From: Voacanga thouarsii
Taxonomy: Eukaryota > Streptophyta > Magnoliopsida > Gentianales > Apocynaceae
DNA length: 64,000 nt
Direction: 5' to 3'
Assembly (NCBI GenBank): GCA_026120185.1
Contig: JANUWF010001481.1
Coordinates: forward strand, 3,326,001 to 3,390,000
The position numbers were made by a program, and so were the translations under genes. Positions 12,761 to 23,626 of the stretch are shown here, one piece after another. The notes beneath the pieces are model-generated. The model saw nothing but the letters and a program-made list of their open reading frames with translations, had not been told where the DNA came from and did no database searches. Position 1 is the stretch's first letter. Every line of letters begins with the position of its first letter.

Positions 12761-12815
12761 GAATAGCGGGGAGGTTGGTGATTTCCTTTGGTGACCCGAG
12801 TTCGAATCCTACCTT
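12761..12815 (+). other. tRNA-like A-box/B-box unit in LTR B
   Basis: ATAGCGGGGAGG (12763-12774) resembles a Pol III A box, and AGTTCGAATCC (12799-12809) is a B box one base from the consensus. The spacing is close to that of a tRNA gene. Related units occur at 26411-26480 and 63940-64000. It does not fold as a complete tRNA, so it is a relic or an internal promoter rather than a tRNA gene. Confidence 0.5.
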
Positions 12816-14773
12816 TTGTGAAGTACGTTTCTCTTCTTGAAATTCTTTTCCTTAAACCATTTCTTGTCTTGGCTGAAAAAGAATCTAGCTATCCTAGAGA
12901 AATTTTAGTATTTTTACTCCAAGGAAATAAGTCTTTATATATATTTCCTAAATTCAAGGACTTTGATGTGAATAAAGTTCACCTTTAATTTTCAGCTTGT
13001 GTTCCTTAGGATTTTCGAAAAAAAAAAAAACCCCTAGCTAGGTGCCACTTTGAAGAATTTCAAGTGGTATAAAACTCTTCTTGATGAATATTAGAGTTAG
13101 GGAATATATTAGGGAAAAATCTTATCTTACCTCTTCAAGAATTCTAGCCATAATCCTTTTATTTATTTAATTATTTTAGAGAAATATTTTAACTAAAGTC
13201 TTAGATATTTTCTTTGGCTTTAAACGCCACTTCCATAGGAATAAGACTCTATATTTAACTCCTAAGTTCAAGGATTTTAGATAAGGATAAAGTTTGTTTT
13301 ATTTTCAGCTTTTGTTCCCTTGAATTTTTGGAAACCATAAGCTGGATAAATTCTGGAAATTTTTCCAGATTTTGTCCGCCACCTTGGAGCACCTTTAGCT
13401 CAATCCAAACTCTTTTAGGACTAGAGGAAATCCTATCCAAATCCTTGATAAAACCAGATTTTATTTCAATCCAAATTCAACTAGGATTTCTTCCTTTTCC
13501 TAGCTGAATTTTGGCAGCTTTGTATCAACATAAGCTGTCTGAAATTCCAGCCATCTTTAACTACAATCCAACTCTGAAAATCCTAGCTCAAAACACCTAG
13601 AACACTCCTTAACAATTCAACTACCTTAGCTGCACAAAACCAGAATTTTATTTACACAAAAACACTGAAATTCGTCCAGCATATACACAGAAAAATTCGG
13701 ACAGCTTTGTGCAGGATTTTCGGCCAACTTTCTGTTCCTACTTCAACTGAAATTCTGCACATATCATTCACTGAAAAACCCCAGCTGAACAAGCTATTTT
13801 CAGTGCCCAAAACCCTCAATTTTCCTCTGGAAATTTCGGTAGAATTATAGCAGCCAAACCAGTCCAAAACTTGCTACACTTGCACAGAATTTTCGCAGCA
13901 CTTGCACAGGATTTTTCAGTCATCAAAACTCACTCAAACTCTTCCTTGTTTGGCCCAAAATTCTAAACACATTCAGCCCTTCCCTTGACCAGTATTTTGG
14001 CTAGCATAAAGGAGAAAAATTGCAGAATCTTTTCCTCCATTAAACTCACCTAAAATCGGCAGCAAGGAGACACGCAACAAGCTGAAATTTCACTTTGCTG
14101 TCCAAGAAACCTAAAGCCATTAGGAGTCTATCTAAACATCACCATCTAACCCTAAACCAATCTTCTCCAACTTTAAATCATAACAACCGTTTACCCTCTC
14201 CATTCTATACGAAAATTTCAGCAACTTCTCTCTGCAAAATTTTTGAAACCACAAGAGTTATTCCATGCAAAAATCGAACACACCTTAAGGTAAGCACAAA
14301 TCCTTTCAACCTCTTGATGCCGTTTTCTCTAATGATTCTTTTCTCTTTCTTCTACCCTTAAATCACGCCCTATAGAGGCTGATTTCCTCTTCTTCTTAAA
14401 TTTTCGGTCAACTGAAGAAAATGAGGTAACTTCTATCTTCTTCTCAAGCGAACTCGGGACGATCACCATAGGAGCATCGATACCTCATTATTCGGTAGTT
14501 GCAAGGTAAGGGAATACCCTCCCTAGATGCCGAAAGTAAAGTTTAATGGTGTTTATTAGCGAGATAAACATGTGGTCATAGTATTTGATCTTTGGGGATT
14601 GAATAGTTTACTTGGAATTAAATAGGAGATTGCGAATTGTTATGAAAATAAATGGGATTAGAGAATGTTTGACTTAATTGAGACCCTGATCATGATATTA
14701 TATGGTTTAGATCAAGAGGATAATTGAGGAAAGCCAGCTGTGAATTTATCGCATTTATCTGAGGCATATCAAG

Positions 14774-14853
14774 TAAGTCCTTGCATAAACTCTTTTATTA
14801 AATGTTGTGATGGTAAGTCCTTTTATAAACTGTTTTGTTAAAGGTTGTGATGG
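14774..14853 (+). repeat. 40-bp tandem repeat in LTR B
   Basis: Two copies of a 40-bp unit starting TAAGTCCTT and ending GTTGTGATGG, at 14774-14813 and 14814-14853, with the start of a third (CAAGTCT) after them. Confidence 0.75.
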
Positions 14854-15128
14854 CAAGTCTATGTTGTGAAGCTTTGTAAAGCTATTATTAAACTGTGTTT
14901 GCTTGGGTTGTAAACGTGGATATTTATTCTTTAAACGGTTTTGTCAAACTAACGGTTTTAGCAAGAAAACTATTCTTTTCCTTAAATTTTTAGAAATCTC
15001 TTTTAAAGAAAACCACGTTTTACAAAGCCAGGGTTTGGAAATATTTTGAATCAGGAATTGACGGATATGTTTGTTGAGTACTCAATAAGGGTAGGCTAAC
15101 AATACTAGTCTTGGAGGGCTAGCGTAAG

Positions 15129-15157
15129 TCTTCCGGCAGGAGGCCACCTCCGGAAGA
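15129..15157 (+). other. Conserved hairpin in LTR B
   Basis: TCTTCCGG (15129-15136) pairs perfectly with CCGGAAGA (15150-15157); an inner AGG/CCT stem and the loop AGGCCA lie between. The same structure with changed but still pairing bases is present in C' and in the right-edge LTR C. Confidence 0.65.
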
Positions 15158-15915
15158 TGAACTCGCTTGAAAAGACGACGGTGTTGGTTGGTCGAGCCGA
15201 TCCGAGCTAACATTATGTCTGAAAGGTATTATTTATATTCCTGGCATGGACACCCGGATGGTTTTGTTGGGTGTAGAGATGGAGGAGTATCTCACCCGGT
15301 GGGCTGTACACTCACCTTGATCAGAACGCCCAACGTGTGGTAATCGCAGTCCGGACAAGGTGCACAAAGTGTGGTGCCTTGGCCAATTTGTTCTCATGGA
15401 GCCCAACGTGTGGTGACATGACTTTTATCCGAGTGGAGGATTTATTTTGTACAGAGTGTGACATTGAGAAAAACCCACTCCTTGCGAAAAGAGATTGTTT
15501 ATGACTTGCCAAATTATTTTTACAAATGTTTTACACTTTGCATACACGAACTATTTAAAACACCATGTGCACACACAGGACTTACTGAGATTTATTCTCA
15601 CACCGTTTTACATCATGTTTTCAGGAGATAGATCGTGCTTGAGTCGACGGGGCATGTAATAGTTGAGGCTTTTGCTATTTTCTCTATCCGTTCTAGGAGA
15701 CATTTGTTGCTTATGCTTCTAAACAATATTTTGTTTTATTCCGTTTTGCTCCAAGTTGAGCCTGATGTAATAAGAATATTTCTTTATTTATCTAAGTTGA
15801 TCCTTTTGGAGATTGCCTTTATATTTTATACCTCGTTCTAAAGACCCCTTGTCCTACGGGACGGGGCGACATCCCCGCCCTTTTAGGGTACGTAGTCGTG
15901 GGGTGTTTCACAATT

Positions 15916-16963
15916 GGTAGTAAACATGAATTAATCCAAACATTTTCGAGATTAATAATCCATAATTAATTAGAATTAATCATAATGATTCTAATCAGGA
16001 TTGGTTTATTAATTCATCAATTAATAAACCATATTCCCAAATTATGAGCGGTATCTAGCAACGCATCATAACCACCCAAGAGTCCAGGAAATTAAGTGGC
16101 TTGACATGAACCCTTCAATAACAAACTACAGTGCAATTAATTCCTTTCATCATACAATATCTCATTCGGTTTGGAGTATGGAATTAGTGTTAACTCCCTT
16201 CAGAATATATATTAATTCTAGCCCGAATATAATAGTACTTGTACCAAACACCCACTACTCTAGATGTGTATCAATTGGAACTATTTTCAATACACAATCG
16301 CCTTGGCCAAGGACTTCTCGAGAAGTAATTCCTACAAGTGACCGTGAGATATTCGCCCCTACTATTAGGAGCAGTGAATCCTTTATTGACCATTTCAATT
16401 ACTTTCGTTTACCTCACAATATAGCCAATATCCATCCTATAGGCAGCCCTCGATCTGGCTCCAGAGATTGGAATCAAAGCACAATGATCAGCAAACAAAG
16501 TACCTTGGAGATCCCAAGTCTAAGGACACTTGCATATTTACTATATTGAGATTATATCACTGGCACTAAATAGTTATCCATGTGATTATCTCATAGCTAG
16601 GTAATCTAATAAACTTGTTCCATTAACAAGCATCCATGTGTTAACTTTGAGTATCTCAATACTCACGAATATGAGAACCACCGCCTGATCAAATCAGGAA
16701 GTCAAACATATGCTAGTCTTAACATATTAATGATGTCTAGTCTTATTAATACTACGACTAGGGACTATTTAAGTACTAACATAATACAGTATTGTAGGAA
16801 TCTCATATTATGATCTCTATCATGATTTCCTTAACACAGTGTTGTACTAGGGACTTTATCTAACAGTTATTTTACACAAAAGTAAACAAAAAAAACTGTG
16901 AGATAAATAATGACTTTTATTAAAATAAAATGTGTCATATACAATATACAAGTGATTACCTCA
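15916..16963 (-). repeat. P1 3' LTR, second part (end lost)
   Basis: It continues the P1 LTR after solo LTR B. It matches 34680-35575 and 47685-48735 base by base over long stretches, then stops at about 16963 (GTGATTACCTC), some 18 bases short of the terminal CTAACA. The next bases belong to gag (CAGTTCTGGCTTGG, compare 44860). The LTR end, polypurine tract and all of pol have been removed by an internal deletion. The 147-residue frame at 16106-16549 is antisense to the element and is discussed among the rejected items. Confidence 0.85.
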
Positions 16964-18321
16964 GTTCTGGCTTGGACATCAAACAACTCTCAAAGATGTA
17001 GTATAATCGATTAAGCATCCATATGCGTGTGTTGTTTTTGCAACTCAGGAGTCATAGATTTCAGCAGAATACATAATGTTGTATCACTATCCTCCTTATG
17101 GCTTCTGTGGACAGCATGCTCATCAACATAAGCATCTTGAGCTAGTGATGGCGGAATAGGAGCATTTAGCACATAGAGCAACTTTTCCGATTTGAGAATG
17201 ATTCTCAAATTTCTATACCAGTCGAAGTAGTTTGATTCATTTAACTTTTTGGTTTCCAAGATACTACGTAGGTTTAGGTTTGTTGACATGATGCAAGTGT
17301 CCTAGATGTAAAGATAGAGAGCTTTAGCAACTTGTATATGCACATGATATGCAAAAAATTAGGACTTTAATTAAACGCATTTTTACTCCACTATTTTACT
17401 CAAACCAATAGCCCCCTCTACTGATTTGAGAAAGCCTGTTGGAAGCTTTCCTAGTGGACTGGCATCTAAATTCCTCAAGAATAACCTTGGGTTTGCCCAA
17501 CAAGCCACCCTTGAGTTCATTGGTTGATGTCCAATACCAATTACATCGTATGTAACTTCCGGATCATTGCATGATTAATAGCTTTTAATCTTAAAGCCTT
17601 TTGGGCTACCCCAACCTTTCCTCTAAATTTTTTTATGCTTGAGTTTGCCCAACTGGGATAAAGAATTTAGTTAAACCCGACCCATTAATCAGGAATTTAA
17701 TTCTATAATTTGAATATGCCCGATGCCAAGTAGGCTTGAATTTGCCCAACAACCTAGTCTCGAAAAAGGACTCGTTCTTACTATATTAATGAAATGAATT
17801 ATGTTTAATATTAATTGAGGGATTTGTTCCTTTTAGTGATTTCAATAAATGACATGAATAAAAATCAATAAATCCCAAAATTGATAATTATGGTAATAAA
17901 GCGATTACGTGGTATGGTTATGGACTTTTTCCTAAATTAATTTCTTTGAGCCATAAAAGAAATTAATATAGTTAAGCCTATGTGTTCGTGCATGATTTAA
18001 GTAGAAGGTCTTACCTTCTCACCTTGTTTTGGTTGCCATCTCCAAAATAGAATAATTCTACTCATATCTAACCTATATAAACTAATTTCATAATTTTCTA
18101 AAGAGAGAAAATCTCGATTTACATTCGAGGGGAGTTAGATGAGGAGAGAATTACACAAGAATTCTAGATAAGGTAGGACACGCAGACCTTATTTCATAAA
18201 AAAACTAAAACTGTAAAATGCATGAATAGATATAATTAGTTTTAGTCCATAACCATCCACCATGCCATTAATTATGCTTAAACAAAATAAACATATAATT
18301 TTTATTATTTCAAAATCACTA
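16964..18321 (-). pseudogene. P1 internal remnant: gag start and leader
   Basis: On the minus strand a gag N-terminus begins at the ATG at 17289 (MSTNLNLRSILETKKLNE) and runs for 92 codons, with the YFDWYRNLRIILKSEKLLYVL block typical of copia gag. It is a close match to the P2 gag start at 45186. Upstream, 17290-18321 is the untranslated leader, matching 45190-46215. The primer-binding site and the start of the 5' LTR are missing at the 18322 junction. Nothing after the first part of gag survives, so the copy is non-functional. Confidence 0.85.
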
Positions 18322-19191
18322 TTTGGAGTATGGAATTAACAAATTACAGTGAAATTAATTCCTTTCACCATACAATATCTCATTCGGTTTGGAGTATGGA
18401 ATTAATGCCAACTCCCTCTAGAATTTATTCTGATCTAAACACAATAGTACTTGTACTAGAAACCCACTACTCTAGATGTGTATCAATTGGAAGTATTTCC
18501 AATACACAATCGCATTGGCTAAGGACTTTTGGAGTAGTAATTCCTACAAGTGGTCGTGAGATATTCACCTCTACTATTAAGAGTGGTGAATTCTTTATTA
18601 ACCCTCTCAATTACTTTCGTTTACCTCACAATGCACCCAATATCCTTTCCATAGGCGGCCCTCGATCTGGCTCCAGAGATTGGAATCAAAGCACAAAGCT
18701 CAGCAAACAAAGTACCTTGGAATCTCAAGTCTAAGGATACTTGCACGTTTGCTATATTGATATTATATCACTGACACTAAATAGTTATCCAAGTGATTAT
18801 CTCATAGCTAGGTCATCCAATGAACTTGTTCCATTAACAAGCATCCATGTGTCAACTTTGAGTATCTCAATACTCACGGATATGAGAACCACCGCCTGAT
18901 CAAATCAGGAAGTCTAACGCATCCTAGTCTTAACGCATTAATAATGTCCTATTTCATTAATACTACGACTAGAGACTATTCAAGTACTAACACTATATAG
19001 TGTAGTAGGAATCTCATATCATGATCTCTATCATGATTTTCTTAACACAGTGTTGTACTAGGGACTTTATCTAACAGTTATGTTACATAAAAGTAAACAA
19101 AAGAAACTGTGAGATAGACAATGCCTTTTATTAAAATAAAATGTGTCATATACAATGTACAAGTGACTGCATCTTGGGTATAACACTAACA
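18322..19191 (-). repeat. P1 5' LTR, partial
   Basis: It starts abruptly within LTR sequence (TTGGAGTATGGAATTAACAA) and ends ATAACACTAACA at 19191, the correct LTR terminus. The first about 50 bases repeat the TTGGAGTATGGAATTA block that recurs at 18389, so the break is a rearrangement and not a simple truncation. The right flank ATCAC completes the target duplication in the SIRE gag. Confidence 0.85.
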
Positions 19192-20300
19192 ATCACTTCA
19201 TTGCCGACTGTCCTGTTGCAAAAGGTAAGGAAGGAAAAACGTTTAAAAAGAAGAAAGATCTGAAGGCAAAGAAAGGTAAAGGATTGATGGTAACTTTGGA
19301 CTTAAATGAAACTGAGTTCGAAGATGGAGATTCTGAAAAAGAAAATGCCAACATATGTTTCATGGCTTTGGAAAATGAGGTAAACTCTTCTATATCTAAT
19401 TACATGCCTAATTCACTTATATCTATGACTGAAAAGTATGTTGATCCAAATGAGTTGTTAAGTGATATGTTTTTTGAATTAAAAAAGCTATCCAGAAAAA
19501 AATAAAAAAAATGAAGTTGAAGTTTAAATGTTTGTTGGAAGAAAACGAAGTATTGATAAATGAAAACAAAATGTCTCTTGAGTTACATATGGGTGCTATT
19601 ATTGAGAAAGATGTGATCATTACTACTTTGAAATATGCATCTCTGGAAAGTAAAAATTTGTGTAATAAAATTCAAACTATTGAAGGTATGGTTAGCACTT
19701 TTGATGATATGAAAATTAGAATCAATGATCTTACCAATTGCATTGAAAAATTCACAAATGGTGAAAGCAATCTGGAAAAGTTACTCAGAACTCAACATCA
19801 AATTAGTAACCGGAATGGCTTAAGATATAGACATGAGGATAAGGATAAAATTTACAAGCCTAGATTTGTTTATGCTAGATATCGAAGTAGCTTAGGATAT
19901 GAACATGAGAATAAGAATAAAAGAACAAGTCTTGATATGTTAAAATTACTTTACCTTACAGTATACATAAAGCTTGCACATATTGTGAAAAACTGGGACA
20001 TATAGTTTCAAAATGTTTTATTAAAAGAAAAGTGGAATCCGGTGGAGTTACATTCTAGAAAATCAAAGAAAATGTTACTAACCTTCATAGACCCAAGAAA
20101 GTGTGGTACCAAAAATCATTCCTCCTTCTCACGTATAGGCACAGTCTTTGAAGTAGTTCTTGGACAGCGGTTGTTCAAGCCACACGACTGGAAATGTAGC
20201 TTTGTTAGAGGATATTCAAACCACAAATGAAGAATTTGTTACGTTTGGAGATAAGAAGAAAGGAAAGATTCTCGGCATTGGTAATATTGGTAAAAGTTCC
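19192..20300 (+). pseudogene. SIRE gag, C-terminal part, and start of protease
   Basis: After P1 the reading resumes with HFIADCPVAKGKE, finishing the CCHC knuckle begun at 11790-11817. A lysine-rich linker and the acidic segment DLNETEFEDGDSEKEN follow, typical of Sirevirus gag, then LLEENEVLINENK and a long helical, coiled-coil-like region to about 19800. Two knuckle-like cysteines appear near 19976-20016. The frame is broken at 19502 (TAA) and again near 20005-20200. The final part leads into the protease region. Confidence 0.8.
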
Positions 20301-21403
20301 TTGACAATTATAAAATAAGTTTTACTTATTGATGATTTGAAATATAACTTGCTTAGCATTAGCCAACTTTGTGACAATGGTTGCAAAGTCATCTTTGAAA
20401 AGGATTCTTGTTCTATACTTACAGTGTAAATCTTGAAACAATCTTTACTGCCAAACGTATGGGAAATGTATATGTGTTTTATTTAAATGACCTTGTAGCT
20501 AATGGAATTAGATGCCTATCCGTACATGACAATGATGGCTATCTTTGGCATAGAAGAATAGGTCATGTGTCTTTTGATTTGTTAAATAAATTGTCTTAAA
20601 AAGAGCTTGTTAGGGGACTGCTAAAAATGAAATTTGATAAACAAAAAAATTATGATGCATGTCAGTTTGGAAAACAAATCAAAACCTCTTTTAAACAGAA
20701 GAAAATAATTTCTACCTCAAAACCACTCAAATTAATTCATATGGATTTGTTTGGACCAATAAGAACTGCTGGTCTTGGAGGTAAGAAATATGCAGATGTT
20801 CTTGTTGATGATTTTTCTAGATTTACTTGGACTTTATTTCTTAGATAAAAGGATGAAGCCTTCTTTGAATTTTCAAAACTGATTAAACGAGTCCAAAACT
20901 CAATAAGATGCAAACTAATTTCCATTAGAAGTGAAAATGGCAAAGAATTTTGCAATAGTGAATTTACTCACTTCTGTGATGAAAATGGAGTCTTTCACAA
21001 TTTTTCAGTTGCAAAAATCCCTCAACAAAATGGTGTTGTTGAAAGGAAAATTTGTATTTTGCAAGAAATGGCTAGATCAATGCTTTGTGAAAATGTCCTT
21101 CCAAAATATTTTTGGGCGGAAGCTGTTAATATAGCTTGTTATATAATAAACCGAGTTATGCTAAGACCATTTTTGAGAAAAACTTTATTTGAACTTATGT
21201 TTGACAAAACTCCATCTATTTCTTATTTTAAAGTATTTGGATATAAATGTTTTATCCTAAATACACGAAATAATCTAGGAAAATTTAACATCAAGTCCAA
21301 TGAGGCAATATTTCTTGGCTACTCTTTTAACAAAAAGGCATATAGAGTATATAACAAAAGAACTCTTTGTGTGGAAGAATCCGTGTATGTTATGTTTGAT
21401 TAA
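20150..21403 (+). pseudogene. SIRE protease and integrase region
   Basis: Protease remnants lie at about 20170-20430 (TGNVALLEDIQTTNEEF, then DDLKYNLLSISQLCDNG). The GAG-pre-integrase domain shows WHRRIGHVS (about 20548) and DACQFGKQ (about 20655); the first Cys of the HHCC zinc site is Tyr. The integrase core has HMDLFGPIRT (about 20738), SENGKEFC (about 20932) and PQQNGVVERK (about 21020), so the first Asp and the last Glu remain while the middle Asp is Glu. It continues through KYFWAEAVNIACYIINRV and GYKCFILN to 21403. In-frame stops occur near 20597 and 20846. The integrase inserts element cDNA into host DNA in active relatives. Confidence 0.85.
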
Positions 21404-23188
21404 TCTAACATTTATACTTCAAAAAGAGATGACGATGATATAGGAAGTTCAAAGGAAGTCAAGTTAGATCAACTTAATGCTCCACCTCTAGACACTCATG
21501 CCAAAGAAGAAGAGATTGAAGAGCTACAAGCTGAACAAGGTCATCCCAGAGAACAAATCAACAATTGCCAAAAGACCAGAAATACAAAATAGGTTATCCC
21601 AAAGAACAAATTAATGGGGATCCAAACCATGGAGTTAAAACTAGACGGTATTTCATTTACAACTTTTCTCTTCTTTCATATATTGAACCTAGTTGCATTG
21701 GTATCGCATTTTGGATTATTACTATGCAAAAAAAGTTAAATCAATTCAAAAGAAATCAAGTTTGAAAACTTGTTCCTAGACCTCTTGATCGTCCTGTTAT
21801 TGGTACAAAATGGGTATTTAGAAATAAACTTGATGAAAATGGGGCTGTGATTAGAAATAAAGCTAGATTAGTCGCCCAAGGATTTAATAAAAAATGTATT
21901 GATTATGACGAGACATTCGCTCTTGTTGCTAGACTAGAACCCATACGAATGTTGCTTGCCTTTGCATCCTTTAAAAATTTCATGCTCTATTAAATGGATG
22001 TTAAAAGTGCATTTCTAAATGGCTTTATTGGTGAGGAAGTATATGTTAAACAACCTCCTAATTTTATTCATGAGCACTTTTCAAATCACGTTTTCAAACT
22101 TTCTAAAGCTCTCCATGGATTAAAGCAAGCTCCATGAGCTTGGTATGAAAGACTTAGTGGATTCTTGATTTCAAAAGATTTTTCTAGAGGCTTGATTGAT
22201 AATACCTTGTTCATCAAATCTGATAATTCTGGTGATTTACTAATTATTCAAATCTATGTTGATGAAATCATTTTTAGAGCTACTAACGACCCCTTGTGCA
22301 AGACGTTTTCTAAGACTATGCAGCAATAATTCAAAATGAGTATGATGGGAGAACTACACTTCTTCTCGGATTGCAAATTAAGCAAACTAAGGATGAGATC
22401 TTCATAAATCAAGCTAAGTATGCTAAGGAATTGCTCAAAAGGTTTGGAATGAATGAAGCAAAAGAAATCAACACACCTATGAGTATTTCCATAAAACTTG
22501 ATCAAGATGAAAAGGGTAAGAAAGTGGATAAGTATAGACGTATGATTGGAAGTTTACTCTATTTTACTGCTAGCCAACCAAACATTATGTTTTCGGTATA
22601 TCTTTGTGCTCATTTTCAATCTTGTCCAAAGGAATTACGTCTATGTGCAGTAAAACTCATACTCTGATATCTAATTAGCACATATGATTATGGATTATTG
22701 TATCCTCACACTAACACATTTGATCTTATAGGATACACTGATGCAGATTATACAGGTTGAAAAGTTGAAAGAAAAAGTACTAGGGCCATTGTGAATTTCT
22801 TGGACACTTTCTTGTGTCATGGCATAGTAAAATGCAGGCGTGTGTATCTTTATCCACCATTGAGGTTGAATATATTGCAACCAGGAGTTGCTGTGCTCAA
22901 ATTTTGTAGATGAAGAATACGTTGCTAGATTTTAATCTTAATTTTAATTGTGTACCTATATTGTATGATAATACAAGTGCTATCAATCTGACACAAAATC
23001 CTGTTCGGCTTTCTAGGACAAAGCATATAGAAGTTAAACATCACTTCATCCGAAATCATGTGCTCAAATGCAATGTGTGTGTTGAATATATTTCAACGGA
23101 TGAACAACTTGCAGATATATTCACTAAACCTCTAGTGGAGGATAGATTCAACAATCTGATAAGAGGTTTGGGAATTACAAAAATCTGA
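21404..23188 (+). pseudogene. SIRE reverse transcriptase and RNase H region
   Basis: A degraded acidic linker leads to the RT at about 21775 (PLDRPVIGTKWVFRNKLDE, ARLVAQGFNKK, MDVKSAFLNGFIGEEVYV). The catalytic motif at 22255-22266 reads YVDE in place of YVDD. A frameshift near 22365 precedes QIKQTKDEIFINQAKYAKEL and PMSISIKLD. RNase H follows, with IGYTDADYTG (about 22730) and, from 22910, YDNTSAINLTQNPV and STDEQLADIFTKPL, ending GLGITKI and a stop at 23186. There are at least six in-frame stops. RT and RNase H would copy the RNA into cDNA; both the YVDE change and the stops make this copy inactive. Confidence 0.88.
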
Positions 23189-23626
23189 TAACTAACCAGG
23201 TGGCATAAGTCTTCTTTATGCAGGATTTGTGAAGAAAAAGGTTTTGGAAACAGTGTTTTGCATCCAAAACGCACTGCTTTCTGATTTGAATGTAGTGTGT
23301 AAATCCAAATCCCTCATCCAAAATATAGTTTAGGAAAACACTCTTTTGGATGTTTATTTCAAATTGGGTCAAGTTCCATAACGCATCATTAATATTTTCC
23401 TTATTTTGAATTTTGAATTTCAAAAAATTAGTTTGCGCGTCCTTCTAAACTTCTGTGAAAAACTTATATTTTTAAAGCACTTTATTTCACATTACTCAAG
23501 GACATTCAAAGCACTCTAAGTTTTCTCTCAAAACTCTTGTAACCATCTCTTCCAAAATTTATCTGTGTTCTTCTTTTTTCAAAAACCGACATTCCAAAAA
23601 AAAAAAAAAAAGCCCTAATCTTACTG
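23189..23626 (+). other. SIRE spacer between pol and the extra ORF
   Basis: About 440 bases without coding signature between the RNase H stop and the next ATG. It contains TTTTGCATCCAAAACGC and related phrases and a run of 16 A near 23597-23612. Nothing else recognised. Confidence 0.5.

Larger units (their letters stand above)
12497..15910 (+). repeat. Solo LTR B (Ty3/gypsy type, 3414 bp)
   Basis: It begins TGTAATACCCCACCC and ends GGGGTGTTTCA, with a perfect 5-bp target duplication CAATT (12492-12496 and 15911-15915). The uninterrupted site is seen in the P2 LTR at 34672-34680. No gypsy internal region accompanies it, so it is a solo LTR. Marks inside: a tRNA-like A-box/B-box unit at 12761-12815, a 40-bp tandem repeat at 14774-14853, the palindrome TTGAGTACTCAA at 15074-15085, a strong hairpin at 15129-15157, and two small hairpins at 15851-15877. 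These are shared with C' or other LTRs here. Predicted frames inside lack any domain. Confidence 0.9.

Noticed and set aside
16106..16549. A 147-codon frame conserved in length between the P1 LTR (16106-16549) and P2 5' LTR (47874-48317), with shorter versions at 18330-18734 and 34910-35161.
   Set aside because: Comparing the two full-length versions codon by codon I find roughly 26 amino-acid-changing codons and about 9 silent ones, as expected without selection on protein. It is also antisense to the element.
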